The translations under genes were made by a program, and so were the position numbers. Below the pieces are notes generated by a model. The model ran no database searches. It was not told the origin of the DNA and saw only the letters and a list, made by a program, of their open reading frames with translations. This document shows positions 22,838 through 32,504 of a DNA stretch of 64,000 bases, piece by piece. The stretch is from NCBI GenBank assembly GCA_963781265.1, contig CAWAFH010000012.1, positions 186,001 to 250,000 of the forward strand, read 5' to 3'. Numbering within the stretch: position 1 is the stretch's first letter; each line of letters opens with the position of its first letter. The stretch is from WHSW01 sp963781265. GTDB lineage: Bacteria > Actinomycetota > Thermoleophilia > Solirubrobacterales > 70-9.

Positions 22838-24928
22838 ATGGCGGCAGAGGACCACTCCTTCGACGAGCTCGACGAGCTCGCCGTGAACACGATCCGCACG
22901 CTGTCGATCGACGCGATCCAGAAGGCGAACTCGGGGCACCCGGGCACGCCGATGGCGCTCGCGCCGGTCGCGTACGTGCTCTGGCAGCGCTACCTGCGCT
23001 TCGATCCGGAACAGCCGATCTGGCCGAACCGTGACCGGTTCGTGCTCTCGGCGGGCCACGCATCGATGCTCCTCTACTCGCTGCTGCACCTCGCCGCGGT
23101 GCGCGCGGTCGACTCCGAATATGAGGTCGAGGGGCGCGAGTCGATCACGCTCGACGACATCAAGAGGTTTCGTCAGCTCGACTCGAAATGCGCCGGACAC
23201 CCGGAGTACCGCTGGGCGTCGGGGATCGAGACGACGACCGGGCCGCTCGGCCAGGGGGTCGCGACCTCGGTCGGGATGGCGGTCGCCTCGAAGTGGCAGG
23301 CCGCGTACTTCAACCGGCCCGGGTTCGAGCTGTTCGACTTCGACACCTACGTGATCGCCGGCGACGGCTGCCTGATGGAGGGCGTTTCGCACGAGGCCGC
23401 CTCCTTCGCCGGCCACCAGCAGCTCGACAACCTCTGCTGGATCTACGACAGCAACCACATCTCGATCGACGGCCGGACCGAGATCACCTACGACGACGAC
23501 GTCGCCCGCCGCTTCGAGGCCTACGGCTGGAACGTGACCACGGTCGCCGACGCGAACAGCTTCGTCGAGATCACCCGCGCCCTCGACGCCTTCAAGGCCA
23601 CCGAGGACCGGCCCACGCTGATCATCGTCGACAGCCACATCGGGTACGGCTCGCCGCACAAGCAGGACACCGCCGCTGCGCACGGCGAGCCGCTCGGCGA
23701 CGAGGAGGTGCGTGAGACGAAGCGCTTCTACGGCTGGCCCGAGGACGCCGAGTTCCTCGTCCCCGAGGAGGTCCGCGAGCGCTTCGCCGAGGGAATCGGC
23801 GCCCGCGGCGCCGAGCGGAGCATCGCCTGGCAGCGCGCCCTGGTCGGCTACGAGCGCGAGCACGAGTCGCTCGAGCGCCAGATCGGCGCGATGCAGCGGC
23901 GCGAGCTGCCCGAGGGCTGGGATCGCGACGTGCCGTCGTTCGACGCCGACGCGAAGGGGATCGCCACCCGCAAGGCTTCGAACCAGGTCCAGAACGCGAT
24001 CGCCGCGAACGTCCCATGGCTGCTCAGCGGCTCGGCCGACCTCACGGACTCGACCTCGGTGCGCCTCGACGAGGCAACGAGCGGCGGCGACTTCCAGCCG
24101 GACAACCGGGCGGGCCGTCAGCTCCACTACGGGATCCGCGAGCACGAGTCGGCCGCGATCTCGAACGGCCTCTCGCTCTCGAAGCTGCGCCCGTCGTGGT
24201 CGACCTACCTGACCTTTTCCGACTACGGGCGCCCGGCGATCCGGCTCTCCGCGCTGATGGAGATCCCGGTGATCCACATCTTCACCCACGACTCGATCGG
24301 GCTCGGCGAGGATGGCCCGACCCACCAGCCCGTCGAACAGCTCGCCTCGCTGCGCGCGGTCCCGGGACTGAACGTGATCCGCCCCTGCGACGCGAACGAG
24401 GTCGCCGAGGCGTGGCGGGTGATCATGGAAGCCGACCACCTGCCGACCGCGCTGGTTCTGACCCGCCAGAACGTCCCGGTGATCGACCGCACCGAGTATG
24501 CGAGCGCCGACGGCCTGCGCCGCGGCGGCTATGTGCTCGCCGACGCCGACGGCGGCGATCCCGAGGTGATCCTGATCGCGACCGGCTCGGAGGTCGCGCT
24601 CGCGGTCGCCGCGCACGAGCAGCTGGGCGCCGAGGGGGTCCGCTCCCGCGTCGTCAGCCTCCCGTCGTTCCATCTCTTCCACACCCAGGACCAGGCCTAC
24701 CGCGACTCGGTCCTACCGCCCTCGGTGACCGCGCGAATCTCGATCGAGGAGGCCTCGACCCTCGGCTGGGACCGTTACGTCGGCCCGGAGGGCGAGCGGA
24801 TCGGCATGCACACCTTCGGCTCCTCGGCGCCGCTCAAGGACGTGCTGACCGAGTTCGGCTTCACGCCCGAGAAGGTGGTGGAGACGGCGAAGGCAGTCCT
24901 CGAGCGGCGAGCGGCGAGCGGCGACTGA
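22838..24928 (+). CDS. tkt: Transketolase
   Basis: The 696-residue thiamine-diphosphate enzyme transfers two-carbon units between sugar phosphates. Motifs include the N-terminal QKANSGHPGTPMALAPVAYVLW (about 28-49), the ThDP-binding GDGCLMEGVSHEAASFAGH ending at the bound-metal Asn region, and the pyrimidine domain THDSIGLGEDGPTHQPVEQL. A C-terminal domain begins near residue 560. The last seven codons encode ERRAASGD from three GCGGCGA heptamers, an added tail. Tal starts 13 nt later with a good ribosome-binding site, so tkt and tal are co-transcribed. Confidence 0.96.
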   Translation: MAAEDHSFDELDELAVNTIRTLSIDAIQKANSGHPGTPMALAPVAYVLWQRYLRFDPEQPIWPNRDRFVLSAGHASMLLYSLLHLAAVRAVDSEYEVEGRESITLDDIKRFRQLDSKCAGHPEYRWASGIETTTGPLGQGVATSVGMAVASKWQAAYFNRPGFELFDFDTYVIAGDGCLMEGVSHEAASFAGHQQLDNLCWIYDSNHISIDGRTEITYDDDVARRFEAYGWNVTTVADANSFVEITRALDAFKATEDRPTLIIVDSHIGYGSPHKQDTAAAHGEPLGDEEVRETKRFYGWPEDAEFLVPEEVRERFAEGIGARGAERSIAWQRALVGYEREHESLERQIGAMQRRELPEGWDRDVPSFDADAKGIATRKASNQVQNAIAANVPWLLSGSADLTDSTSVRLDEATSGGDFQPDNRAGRQLHYGIREHESAAISNGLSLSKLRPSWSTYLTFSDYGRPAIRLSALMEIPVIHIFTHDSIGLGEDGPTHQPVEQLASLRAVPGLNVIRPCDANEVAEAWRVIMEADHLPTALVLTRQNVPVIDRTEYASADGLRRGGYVLADADGGDPEVILIATGSEVALAVAAHEQLGAEGVRSRVVSLPSFHLFHTQDQAYRDSVLPPSVTARISIEEASTLGWDRYVGPEGERIGMHTFGSSAPLKDVLTEFGFTPEKVVETAKAVLERRAASGD
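24904..24924 (+). repeat. Heptanucleotide tandem repeat GCGGCGA x3 at tkt 3' end
   Basis: Three perfect GCGGCGA units form the last codons of tkt, immediately before its stop. The identical triple array ends gcvPA at 54702-54722, and a reverse copy lies at 958-983. Confidence 0.75.
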
Positions 24929-24941
24929 CGAAAGGAACGAA

Positions 24942-26012
24942 ATGAACCCAACGCAAGCACTCCACGAGCTGGGCCAGAGCCTCTGGGTCGACAACATCAC
25001 CCGGACGATGCTCGACGACGGCACCCTCGCCGGCTACATCGACGAGCTCTCCGTCACCGGGCTGACCTCGAACCCGACCATCTTCGACAAGGCGATCGGC
25101 GACGGCTCCGCCTACGACGACCAGGTCGCCGAGCTGACCGAACAGGGGCTCGAGGGCGAGGAGGTGTTCTTCGAGCTGGCGCTCGCCGACCTGCGCCGCG
25201 CCGCCGCCCTGTTCAAGCCGGTCAACGAGCGCACCGCCGGGGTCGACGGGCGCGTCTCGCTCGAGGTCTCGCCGCTGCTCGCCGACGACGACCAGGCGAC
25301 GATCAAGCAGGCCGCCGAGCTCTACGGCCGGGCGGAGGAGAACTTCTTCATCAAGATCCCCGGGACGATCGCCGGTCACAAGGCGATCGAGGAGACGATC
25401 TTCGCGGGGATCCCGGTCAACGTGACGCTGCTGTTCTCGACCGAGCACTATCGCGGCGCCGCCAACGCCTACATGCGCGGGATCGAGCGCCGGATCGAGG
25501 CCGGGCTCAACCCGGACGTGCCCTCGGTCGCATCGCTGTTCGTCAGCCGCTGGGACGCCGCGGTCGCCGGCGAGGCGCCGGCCGAGCTGAAGAACCGGCT
25601 CGGGATCGCGGTCGCCAAGCAGGCCTATGCCGCCTACCGCCAGGTGCTCGACTCCGACCGGTCGATGCGGCTCGCCAACGAGGGTGCGCGCCCGCAGCGG
25701 CTGCTCTGGGCCAGCACCGGCACCAAGGACCCCGAGGCTTCGGACGTCCTCTACATCGACGGCCTGGCCTCCTCGTTCACGGTCAACACGATGCCCGAGA
25801 AGGCGCTCAACGCGTTCGCGGATCACGGCACCGTCGGCGACCCGCTGCCGCCCGACGGCGGCGACGCCGAGGAGACCCTGAGGGCCTTCAACGACGCGGG
25901 GATCGACACCGACGCGGTCGGCATCAAGCTGCAAGAGGACGGCAAGGATTCGTTCAACGCCTCCTGGCGCGAGCTGCTGGCGACGATCGCGAAGCAGCGC
26001 GAGGCGGTCTGA
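24942..26012 (+). CDS. tal: Transaldolase
   Basis: The 356-residue enzyme belongs to the actinobacterial/plant-type transaldolases. Signature stretches are DELSVTGLTSNPTIFDKAI (34-52), the Schiff-base Lys138 in FFIKIPGT, GIPVNVTLLFSTEHY and QRLLWASTGTKDPEASDVLY. It moves a dihydroxyacetone unit between sugar phosphates and completes the non-oxidative pentose phosphate branch with tkt. ATG has a clear Shine-Dalgarno (AAAGGAACGAA). The arginase-like frame starts 9 nt after the stop. Confidence 0.96.
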   Translation: MNPTQALHELGQSLWVDNITRTMLDDGTLAGYIDELSVTGLTSNPTIFDKAIGDGSAYDDQVAELTEQGLEGEEVFFELALADLRRAAALFKPVNERTAGVDGRVSLEVSPLLADDDQATIKQAAELYGRAEENFFIKIPGTIAGHKAIEETIFAGIPVNVTLLFSTEHYRGAANAYMRGIERRIEAGLNPDVPSVASLFVSRWDAAVAGEAPAELKNRLGIAVAKQAYAAYRQVLDSDRSMRLANEGARPQRLLWASTGTKDPEASDVLYIDGLASSFTVNTMPEKALNAFADHGTVGDPLPPDGGDAEETLRAFNDAGIDTDAVGIKLQEDGKDSFNASWRELLATIAKQREAV

Positions 26013-26021
26013 GGGCCGGCG

Positions 26022-26902
26022 ATGGCGGGGATCCGCGTGATCGCGGTTCCCTATGAGCTCGGCCGGCTGCGCGACGGGGTCGGGCTCGGGCCGGAGGCGC
26101 TGCTCGAGGGCGGCGCCGCCGAGGCCCTCGCGGCGGCGGGGGCCGAGGTCGAGACCGAGCTGATCGAGCTCGATCAGCGGTTCGACAACGAGGTCGATGC
26201 GACCTTCGCGCTCGCGGCGAAGCTCGCCGAGAGGGTCCGCGCCGCGCGCGAGGACGAGGTCTTCCCGGTCGTGCTGTCCGGAAGCTGTTTCGCCGCCGTC
26301 GGCGTCGTCGCCGGGCTCGACGAGCCGTCGCCCGGGGTGATCTGGTTCGACGCCCACGGCGACTTCAACGAGCCCGAGACGAGCCCGTCGGGCTACCTCG
26401 ACGGGATGGGGCTCTCGGTGCTCACGGGTAGCGCCTGGCAGGCGCTGCGCGAGACCGTCGACGAGGCCGCCCCGGTCCCGGAGAGCGCCGTCGTCCTCGC
26501 GGGTGCGCGCGACCTCGATCTCGCCGAGGCGGAGCGCCTCGACGCCGCCGCGATCGCCCGCCTGTCCTCGGCTGCGCTGCGCGAGCCGAGTGAGCTGACC
26601 GCGGCCGCCACGGCGATGCGCCCCCGGCCAGCGGCATCTACCTGCACCTCGACCTCGACGTTCTCGACCTCGCGGAGGCTCGGGTCAATCGCTACTCGGT
26701 CGCCGGCGGGCTGACGGCGGCCGAGCTCGAGCGCCTGGTCGCGACCGCGTTCGAGGAGCTCGAGATCCGGGCCGTGTCGCTCACCGCCTACGAGCCCGAC
26801 CTCGATCCCGAGGCCCGGGTTCCGCGGCTCGCCCGCGGCGTCCTCGGTGAGATCGGCGTCGCGGTCGCGGCCGGCGGGCAAGCGCTCGACCTGATTCGAT
26901 AG
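26022..26902 (+). pseudogene. Arginase/agmatinase family gene with -1 frameshift
   Basis: The first frame (26022 to about 26620) encodes an arginase-fold start with WFDAHGDFNEPET (metal-binding Asp/His, about 109-120). At a CCCCC run (26621-26625) the coding frame changes: the -1 frame continues with GIYLHLDLDVLDLAEARVN, the second metal-binding block, and TAYEPDLDPEARVPRLARG, ending at TAG 26900-26902. Together they give about 293 residues, a normal length. A one-base loss in the homopolymer, real or artefactual, explains it. The usual first motif GGDHS reads SGSCF (86-90), so one His metal ligand is Cys; the substrate may not be arginine. Confidence 0.75.
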
Positions 26903-26908
26903 GGCGCG

Positions 26909-28534
26909 ATGAGCGCACTGCCTCAACTCGACTCCTTCAAGGCCCTCGAGCGCCACCACGCCGAGGTCGCGCCGCGACACCTGCGAGAGCTGTTCGCGGC
27001 CGACGCAGAGCGCGGCACCGCGCTCAGCGCCGAGGCGTGCGGCCTCTACCTCGACTACTCGAAGAACCGGGTCACGGCGGAGACGATCGACCTGCTCGCC
27101 GCGCTCGCCGCCGACCGCGGCCTGGCCGACCGCCGCGAGGCGATGTTCCGCGGCGAGCACATCAACGTCTCCGAGGACCGGGCCGTCCTGCACGTGGCGC
27201 TGCGGATGCCTCGGGAGCGCTCGCTGGTGGTCGACGGCGTCGACGTCGTCAAGGAGGTCCACGAGGTCCTCGATCGCATGGGCGGCTTCGCCGCGCGGAT
27301 CCGCTCGGGCGAGTGGAAGGGCCACACCGGCAAGCCGATCCGCAACGTGATCAACATCGGGATCGGCGGCTCCGATCTCGGCCCGGTGATGGCCTACGAG
27401 GCGCTGCGCTTCTACTCCCGCCGTGAGCTGACCTTCCGCTTCGTCTCCAACGTCGATGGCACCGACTTCGCCGAGGCGACCGGCGACCTCGACCCCGAGG
27501 AGACCCTGTTCATCGTCTCCTCGAAGACGTTCACGACGCTCGAGACGATGACCAACGCGCACACCGCTCGCGAGTGGTCGCTCGCCGGCCTCGGAGGGGA
27601 CGAGTCCGCGGTCGCCAAGCACTTCGTCGCCGTCTCGACCAACGCCGAGGGCGTCGCCGAGTTCGGGATCGACACCGACAACATGTTCGGCTTCTGGGAG
27701 TGGGTGGGCGGGCGGTACTCGATGGACTCGGCGATCGGCCTCTCGACCATGCTCGCGATCGGGCCCGAGGCGTTCGCCGAGATGCTGGCGGGCTTTCACG
27801 CCGTCGACGAGCACTTCCGCGAGGCGCCGACGACGGCGAACCTGCCCGCGCTGATGGGCCTGCTGGCGGTCTGGTACGGCGACTTCTTCGGCGCCCAGAC
27901 GGTCGCGGTGCTGCCCTACGAGCAGTACCTGAAGCGCTTCCCGGCCTACCTGCAGCAGCTGACCATGGAGTCGAACGGCAAGCACGTCACCCTCGACGGC
28001 CGGCCGGTGGACTACGAGACGGGCGCGGTGTACTGGGGCGAGCCCGGGACCAACGGCCAGCACTCCTTCTACCAGCTGATCCACCAGGGGACGAAGCTGA
28101 TTCCCTGCGACCTGATCGGCTTCTACGAGCCGCTCAACCCGCTCGGCGAGCATCACGACCTGCTCCTCTCCAACGTCTTCGCCCAGGGTGAGGCGCTGGC
28201 CTTCGGCAAGACCCCGGACGATGTCCGCGCTGAGGGGACCCCGGAGTGGCTCGTCCCGCACCGCGTCTTCGAGGGCAACCGGCCGACCAACACGATCCTC
28301 GCCCAGCGGCTCGACCCGCGCACGCTCGGCAGCCTCGTCGCCCTCTACGAGCACTCGGTCTTCACTCAGGGAGCGGTCTGGGGGATCGACTCGTTCGACC
28401 AGTGGGGCGTCGAGCTCGGGAAGGTGCTCGCCAAGCGGATCATCCCCGAGCTTCAGGGCGACGCCGAGCTCGACCACGACAGCTCCACGAACGAGCTGAT
28501 CCGCCGCTACCGGGCCAACCGAAGTGGCAGCTAG
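26909..28534 (+). CDS. pgi: Glucose-6-phosphate isomerase
   Basis: This 541-residue enzyme interconverts glucose 6-phosphate and fructose 6-phosphate. It carries GKPIRNVINIGIGGSDLGPV (about 138-157), the PGI signature around VSTNAEGVAEFGID and NMFGFWEWVGGRYSMDSAIG, and the C-terminal HSFYQLIHQGTKLIPCDLIG. In place here it links the pentose phosphate genes to glycolysis/gluconeogenesis. ATG lies 6 nt after the end of the arginase-like gene. It overlaps the downstream HAD gene by 11 nt. Confidence 0.96.
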   Translation: MSALPQLDSFKALERHHAEVAPRHLRELFAADAERGTALSAEACGLYLDYSKNRVTAETIDLLAALAADRGLADRREAMFRGEHINVSEDRAVLHVALRMPRERSLVVDGVDVVKEVHEVLDRMGGFAARIRSGEWKGHTGKPIRNVINIGIGGSDLGPVMAYEALRFYSRRELTFRFVSNVDGTDFAEATGDLDPEETLFIVSSKTFTTLETMTNAHTAREWSLAGLGGDESAVAKHFVAVSTNAEGVAEFGIDTDNMFGFWEWVGGRYSMDSAIGLSTMLAIGPEAFAEMLAGFHAVDEHFREAPTTANLPALMGLLAVWYGDFFGAQTVAVLPYEQYLKRFPAYLQQLTMESNGKHVTLDGRPVDYETGAVYWGEPGTNGQHSFYQLIHQGTKLIPCDLIGFYEPLNPLGEHHDLLLSNVFAQGEALAFGKTPDDVRAEGTPEWLVPHRVFEGNRPTNTILAQRLDPRTLGSLVALYEHSVFTQGAVWGIDSFDQWGVELGKVLAKRIIPELQGDAELDHDSSTNELIRRYRANRSGS

Positions 28535-29195
28535 CGCCCTGCTGTTCGATATCGACGGGACGCTGATCTCCACCGGAGGGGCGTCGGACCGCGCCTGGCA
28601 CCGCGCCTTCCTCGAGCTGCAGGGGGTGCAGGTCAACGTCCCCGACTACACCGGCAAGGGGATGCCGGACCCGCAGGTCGGGATCGAGTGCTTTCGCGGC
28701 GCGATCGGCCGCGAGCCCGAACCGGCGGAGATGGGGGCGCTGATGGCGCTGCGCGAGCGCTACCTCGTCGAGGAGGTCGAGAGCTCGCCCGGCTACCGGG
28801 TGATGCCCGGCGCGCGCGAGACGCTCGAGCGCCTGACCGCGGACGGACGGCTTGTCGGGCTGATCACCGGCAACACGCGCGCGGCGGCGCAGACCAAGCT
28901 CGCCCGCGCCGACCTCAACGGCTTCTTCGCCTTCGGCGGCTTCGGCTCGGACGCCAACGAGCGCGTCGACGTCTGCCGCAAGGCGCTCGACCGCGCCGCC
29001 GACGCAGCGGGGGGCAAGTTCGATCGCGCGGGCTCGATCGCCACCGGCGACACCCCGCGCGACATCGAGGCCGGCCACGGCGCGGGGATCCGCGTCGTCG
29101 GCGTCGCCACCGGCGGGTACTCGGTCGGCCAGCTCACCGAGGCCGGCGGCGACTGGGTCGTCGCGAGCCTCGCCGACGGCCCGCTGCCGTTCTGA
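28524..29195 (+). CDS. HAD-superfamily phosphatase
   Basis: The 223-residue protein has the HAD motifs LLFDIDGTLI (nucleophile Asp9 and acid Asp11), a helical cap (about 16-80), LITGNTRAAAQTKL (motif II) and ATGDTPRDIEAGHGAGI (motif IV). It resembles phosphoglycolate phosphatase and beta-phosphoglucomutase-like enzymes; the substrate is not evident, though overlap with pgi suggests a sugar phosphate. The GTG start lies within the end of pgi. It is convergent with ettA, three bases between stops. Confidence 0.88.
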   Translation: MAASALLFDIDGTLISTGGASDRAWHRAFLELQGVQVNVPDYTGKGMPDPQVGIECFRGAIGREPEPAEMGALMALRERYLVEEVESSPGYRVMPGARETLERLTADGRLVGLITGNTRAAAQTKLARADLNGFFAFGGFGSDANERVDVCRKALDRAADAAGGKFDRAGSIATGDTPRDIEAGHGAGIRVVGVATGGYSVGQLTEAGGDWVVASLADGPLPF

Positions 29196-29198
29196 GTG

Positions 29199-30854
<1,656 letters not shown>

Positions 30855-30863
30855 TGGCCCGCG

Positions 30864-30869
30864 AGGTTA
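30864..30869 (-). promoter_or_regulatory. -10 element TAACCT before ettA
   Basis: Minus-strand TAACCT ends 9 nt before the GTG at 30854. It overlaps the stop codon region of the upstream minus-strand gene. Confidence 0.4.
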
Positions 30870-31787
30870 GCCGCGCCCGATCACCTCGTCGGCCTCCTCC
30901 TGGAGGCGACGGGCGACGGCGGCGGATGCCTGGCAGAGCTGGTCGAGCTCGGCCGAGCTCTTCTTGTGCCCCTTGACGTTGCAGACGAGCGAGCCGGCGA
31001 CGAGCTCGAACGCGTACGCCTCGGGCGAGTGGTCGGCGAGCCAGACCAGGAAGGAGGGGGAGAGGACCTGGCGGGCGCGGTTCATGTCGTCGTTGGCGCC
31101 GATGAAGATCTCGTAGTTCTTGTCCACCGCCTCGGACTCCTGTTCGACCCGCTGGCGCTTGCGGAACACGTCCTCGGCCGGGTCCATGAACCGGAAGCCG
31201 AAGCGCCGCTGGCAGTACAGCTCCTGCATGTAGGCGGCGGTGTCGGGCAGCTGGGTCATCGCGATCGTGTAGTGGACGTAGGTGGTCTGGCGGTTGCCGT
31301 CGGAGTCGGTCGAGGTGTCCTCGTAGGTGTAGAGGCAGAGGCTGCCGTCCATGCCGCCGGGCAGGACGCCGTTGAAGCGCTGCTCGGCGTAGCGGCGATC
31401 GCCCTTCTGCAGCAGCGGGGTCAGCGGCGGCAGGTTCGACTTGCCGTCGATCCGGCTCAGCTCGCGGCCGGTGGCGTAGGCGTTGAAGAAGTCCTCGCGG
31501 GCGCGGCCGCTGGCGAGTAGCCAGACGACGATCACGATCAGCAGCACGACGGCGACGGCGGCGCCGGCCCCGGCGGCGATGTTGACCTGCGTGCCGACCG
31601 CGATCAGGGCGATGGCGCCGAGCACGATCGCGATCCCGAGCGTCAGCGGGCGGGCCATCAGCTCGCGCAGGTGCCGGCCGCGGGTGTCGTCGGCGTCGTC
31701 GGGCACCGGCGGCAGGTCCTCCTCCGGCGCCGCCACGTAGGGCGACTCGGCCCCGGGCGGCGGCTCGCTGGGGTGCTCGGTCGTCAT
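30867..31787 (-). CDS. Hypothetical membrane protein, 306 residues
   Basis: The product has an acidic Pro-rich start, two adjacent membrane helices (about 47-66 and 71-92) and a soluble domain of about 210 residues (for example REDFFNAYATGRELSRIDGK, TTYVHYTIAMTQLPDTAAYM, YAFELVAGSLVCNVKGHKKS). I do not recognise the soluble domain by name; the pattern resembles membrane-tethered DUF3137-like proteins. ATG 31787 is chosen because TAGCCT (31795-31800, minus) lies 7 nt upstream; an earlier in-frame start at 31865 is unlikely. It diverges from the dcw cluster. Confidence 0.75.
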   Translation of the reverse strand: MTTEHPSEPPPGAESPYVAAPEEDLPPVPDDADDTRGRHLRELMARPLTLGIAIVLGAIALIAVGTQVNIAAGAGAAVAVVLLIVIVVWLLASGRAREDFFNAYATGRELSRIDGKSNLPPLTPLLQKGDRRYAEQRFNGVLPGGMDGSLCLYTYEDTSTDSDGNRQTTYVHYTIAMTQLPDTAAYMQELYCQRRFGFRFMDPAEDVFRKRQRVEQESEAVDKNYEIFIGANDDMNRARQVLSPSFLVWLADHSPEAYAFELVAGSLVCNVKGHKKSSAELDQLCQASAAVARRLQEEADEVIGRG

Positions 31788-31794
31788 CGCGGGC

Positions 31795-31800
31795 AGGCTA
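31795..31800 (-). promoter_or_regulatory. -10 element TAGCCT, decides start of 31787 gene
   Basis: Minus-strand TAGCCT ends 7 nt before the ATG at 31787, arguing against the longer frame from 31865. Confidence 0.45.
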
Positions 31801-31858
31801 CATGCAAGCCGGGTTGCAGCTCGAAGGGGCGTGGCCGGCCGCCGCGTCGGGCGCTGAA

Positions 31859-31920
31859 GCCGCATGGCGAAGCGGCAAACGGGGTGGACCGGGGTCCGGT
31901 AGCAAGTCCGTCCGACGGAT
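31859..31920. other. Three short consecutive hairpins upstream of mraZ
   Basis: GCCGC/GCGGC (31859-31876), ACCGG/CCGGT (31888-31900) and TCCGT/ACGGA (31907-31919) form three small dyads within 62 bp of the 279-bp gap before mraZ. The region is noncoding on both strands as far as I can tell. It would be leader sequence only for transcripts starting further upstream than the elements named here. Confidence 0.3.
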
Positions 31921-31947
31921 CGGTTCCAATGCCGACCATCGCCCGTG

Positions 31948-31976
31948 TTGCAAAGTGGGGCAGAGTGGGTTAGCGT
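31948..31976 (+). promoter_or_regulatory. Possible mraZ promoter TTGCAA-N17-TAGCGT
   Basis: TTGCAA (31948-31953) and TAGCGT (31971-31976) are 17 bp apart and overlap the MraZ boxes, which would allow autorepression. A TTGACC at 31988 has no convincing -10. The resulting leader would be about 85 nt and contain the long hairpin. Confidence 0.4.
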
Positions 31977-31980
31977 GGCC
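31956..31980 (+). promoter_or_regulatory. MraZ operator boxes (TGGGN, 10-bp spacing)
   Basis: TGGGG (31956-31960), TGGGT (31966-31970) and TGGCC (31976-31980) repeat with an exact 10-bp period and 5-bp spacers. MraZ is known to bind three or four TGGGN direct repeats with 5-bp spacers upstream of its own operon and to repress it. The third box is imperfect. Confidence 0.75.
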
Positions 31981-31996
31981 CAACGAGTTGACCCAG

Positions 31997-32039
31997 GGAC
32001 CGGGGTGGTGAGGCTCCTCCCACCTCACCACTCCGGTCC
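31997..32039 (+). promoter_or_regulatory. 17-bp leader hairpin before mraZ
   Basis: GGACCGGGGTGGTGAGG (31997-32013) pairs with CCTCACCACTCCGGTCC (32023-32039) at all 17 positions, one being G-U, around a 9-nt pyrimidine-rich loop CTCCTCCCA. It ends 27 nt before the mraZ ATG and is followed by ATTTCCTTC. Position and C/U-rich loop recall the actinobacterial mraW leader RNA motif; it could also be an attenuator. Confidence 0.65.
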
Positions 32040-32066
32040 AGATTTCCTTCGCGCTCCCTCTCTGCC

Positions 32067-32501
32067 ATGTCTCAAGCCTTCCGCGGGCAATACGAACACA
32101 GCCTCGACGCCAAGGACCGCCTCACGGTCCCGGCGCGCTGGCGCGGTCCGCTCTCGGACGGTGTCGTTCTCGTCGCCGGGCTCGACCCCTGCGTCGAGGT
32201 CTTCTCGCCGCAGGGTTATGACGACTGGAGCGCGCGCTTTCTCGCCGACCTCAACCGCCTCGGGCGCAAGGGGCGGATGATGTACCGGCGCTTCAACGCC
32301 TCGGCCTCGGACGAGTCGCTCGACTCGGCGGGCCGGGTGCGCCTCGCGAAGCACCTGATCGAGCACGCCGGGCTCGAGGGCCCCTGCATGGTCGTCGGGG
32401 TCGGCGACCACGTCGAGCTCTGGAACCCGGACCGCTGGGCCGAGCACTACGCGGAGCTCGACCGCCAGGCCGACGAGCTCGCCGAGGAGCTGTCGGCGTA
32501 G
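32067..32501 (+). CDS. mraZ: Transcriptional regulator MraZ
   Basis: The 144-residue protein contains two SpoVT/AbrB-like MraZ half-domains: FRGQYEHSLDAKDRLTVPAR at the start and LDSAGRVRLAKHLIEHAGL in the second half, each with the DxxGR/DxKxR DNA-binding pattern. MraZ forms a ring and represses the dcw operon by binding direct repeats, which are present at 31956-31980. It is the first gene of the division and cell-wall cluster; rsmH follows after 3 nt. Confidence 0.95.
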   Translation: MSQAFRGQYEHSLDAKDRLTVPARWRGPLSDGVVLVAGLDPCVEVFSPQGYDDWSARFLADLNRLGRKGRMMYRRFNASASDESLDSAGRVRLAKHLIEHAGLEGPCMVVGVGDHVELWNPDRWAEHYAELDRQADELAEELSA

Positions 32502-32504
32502 CCG

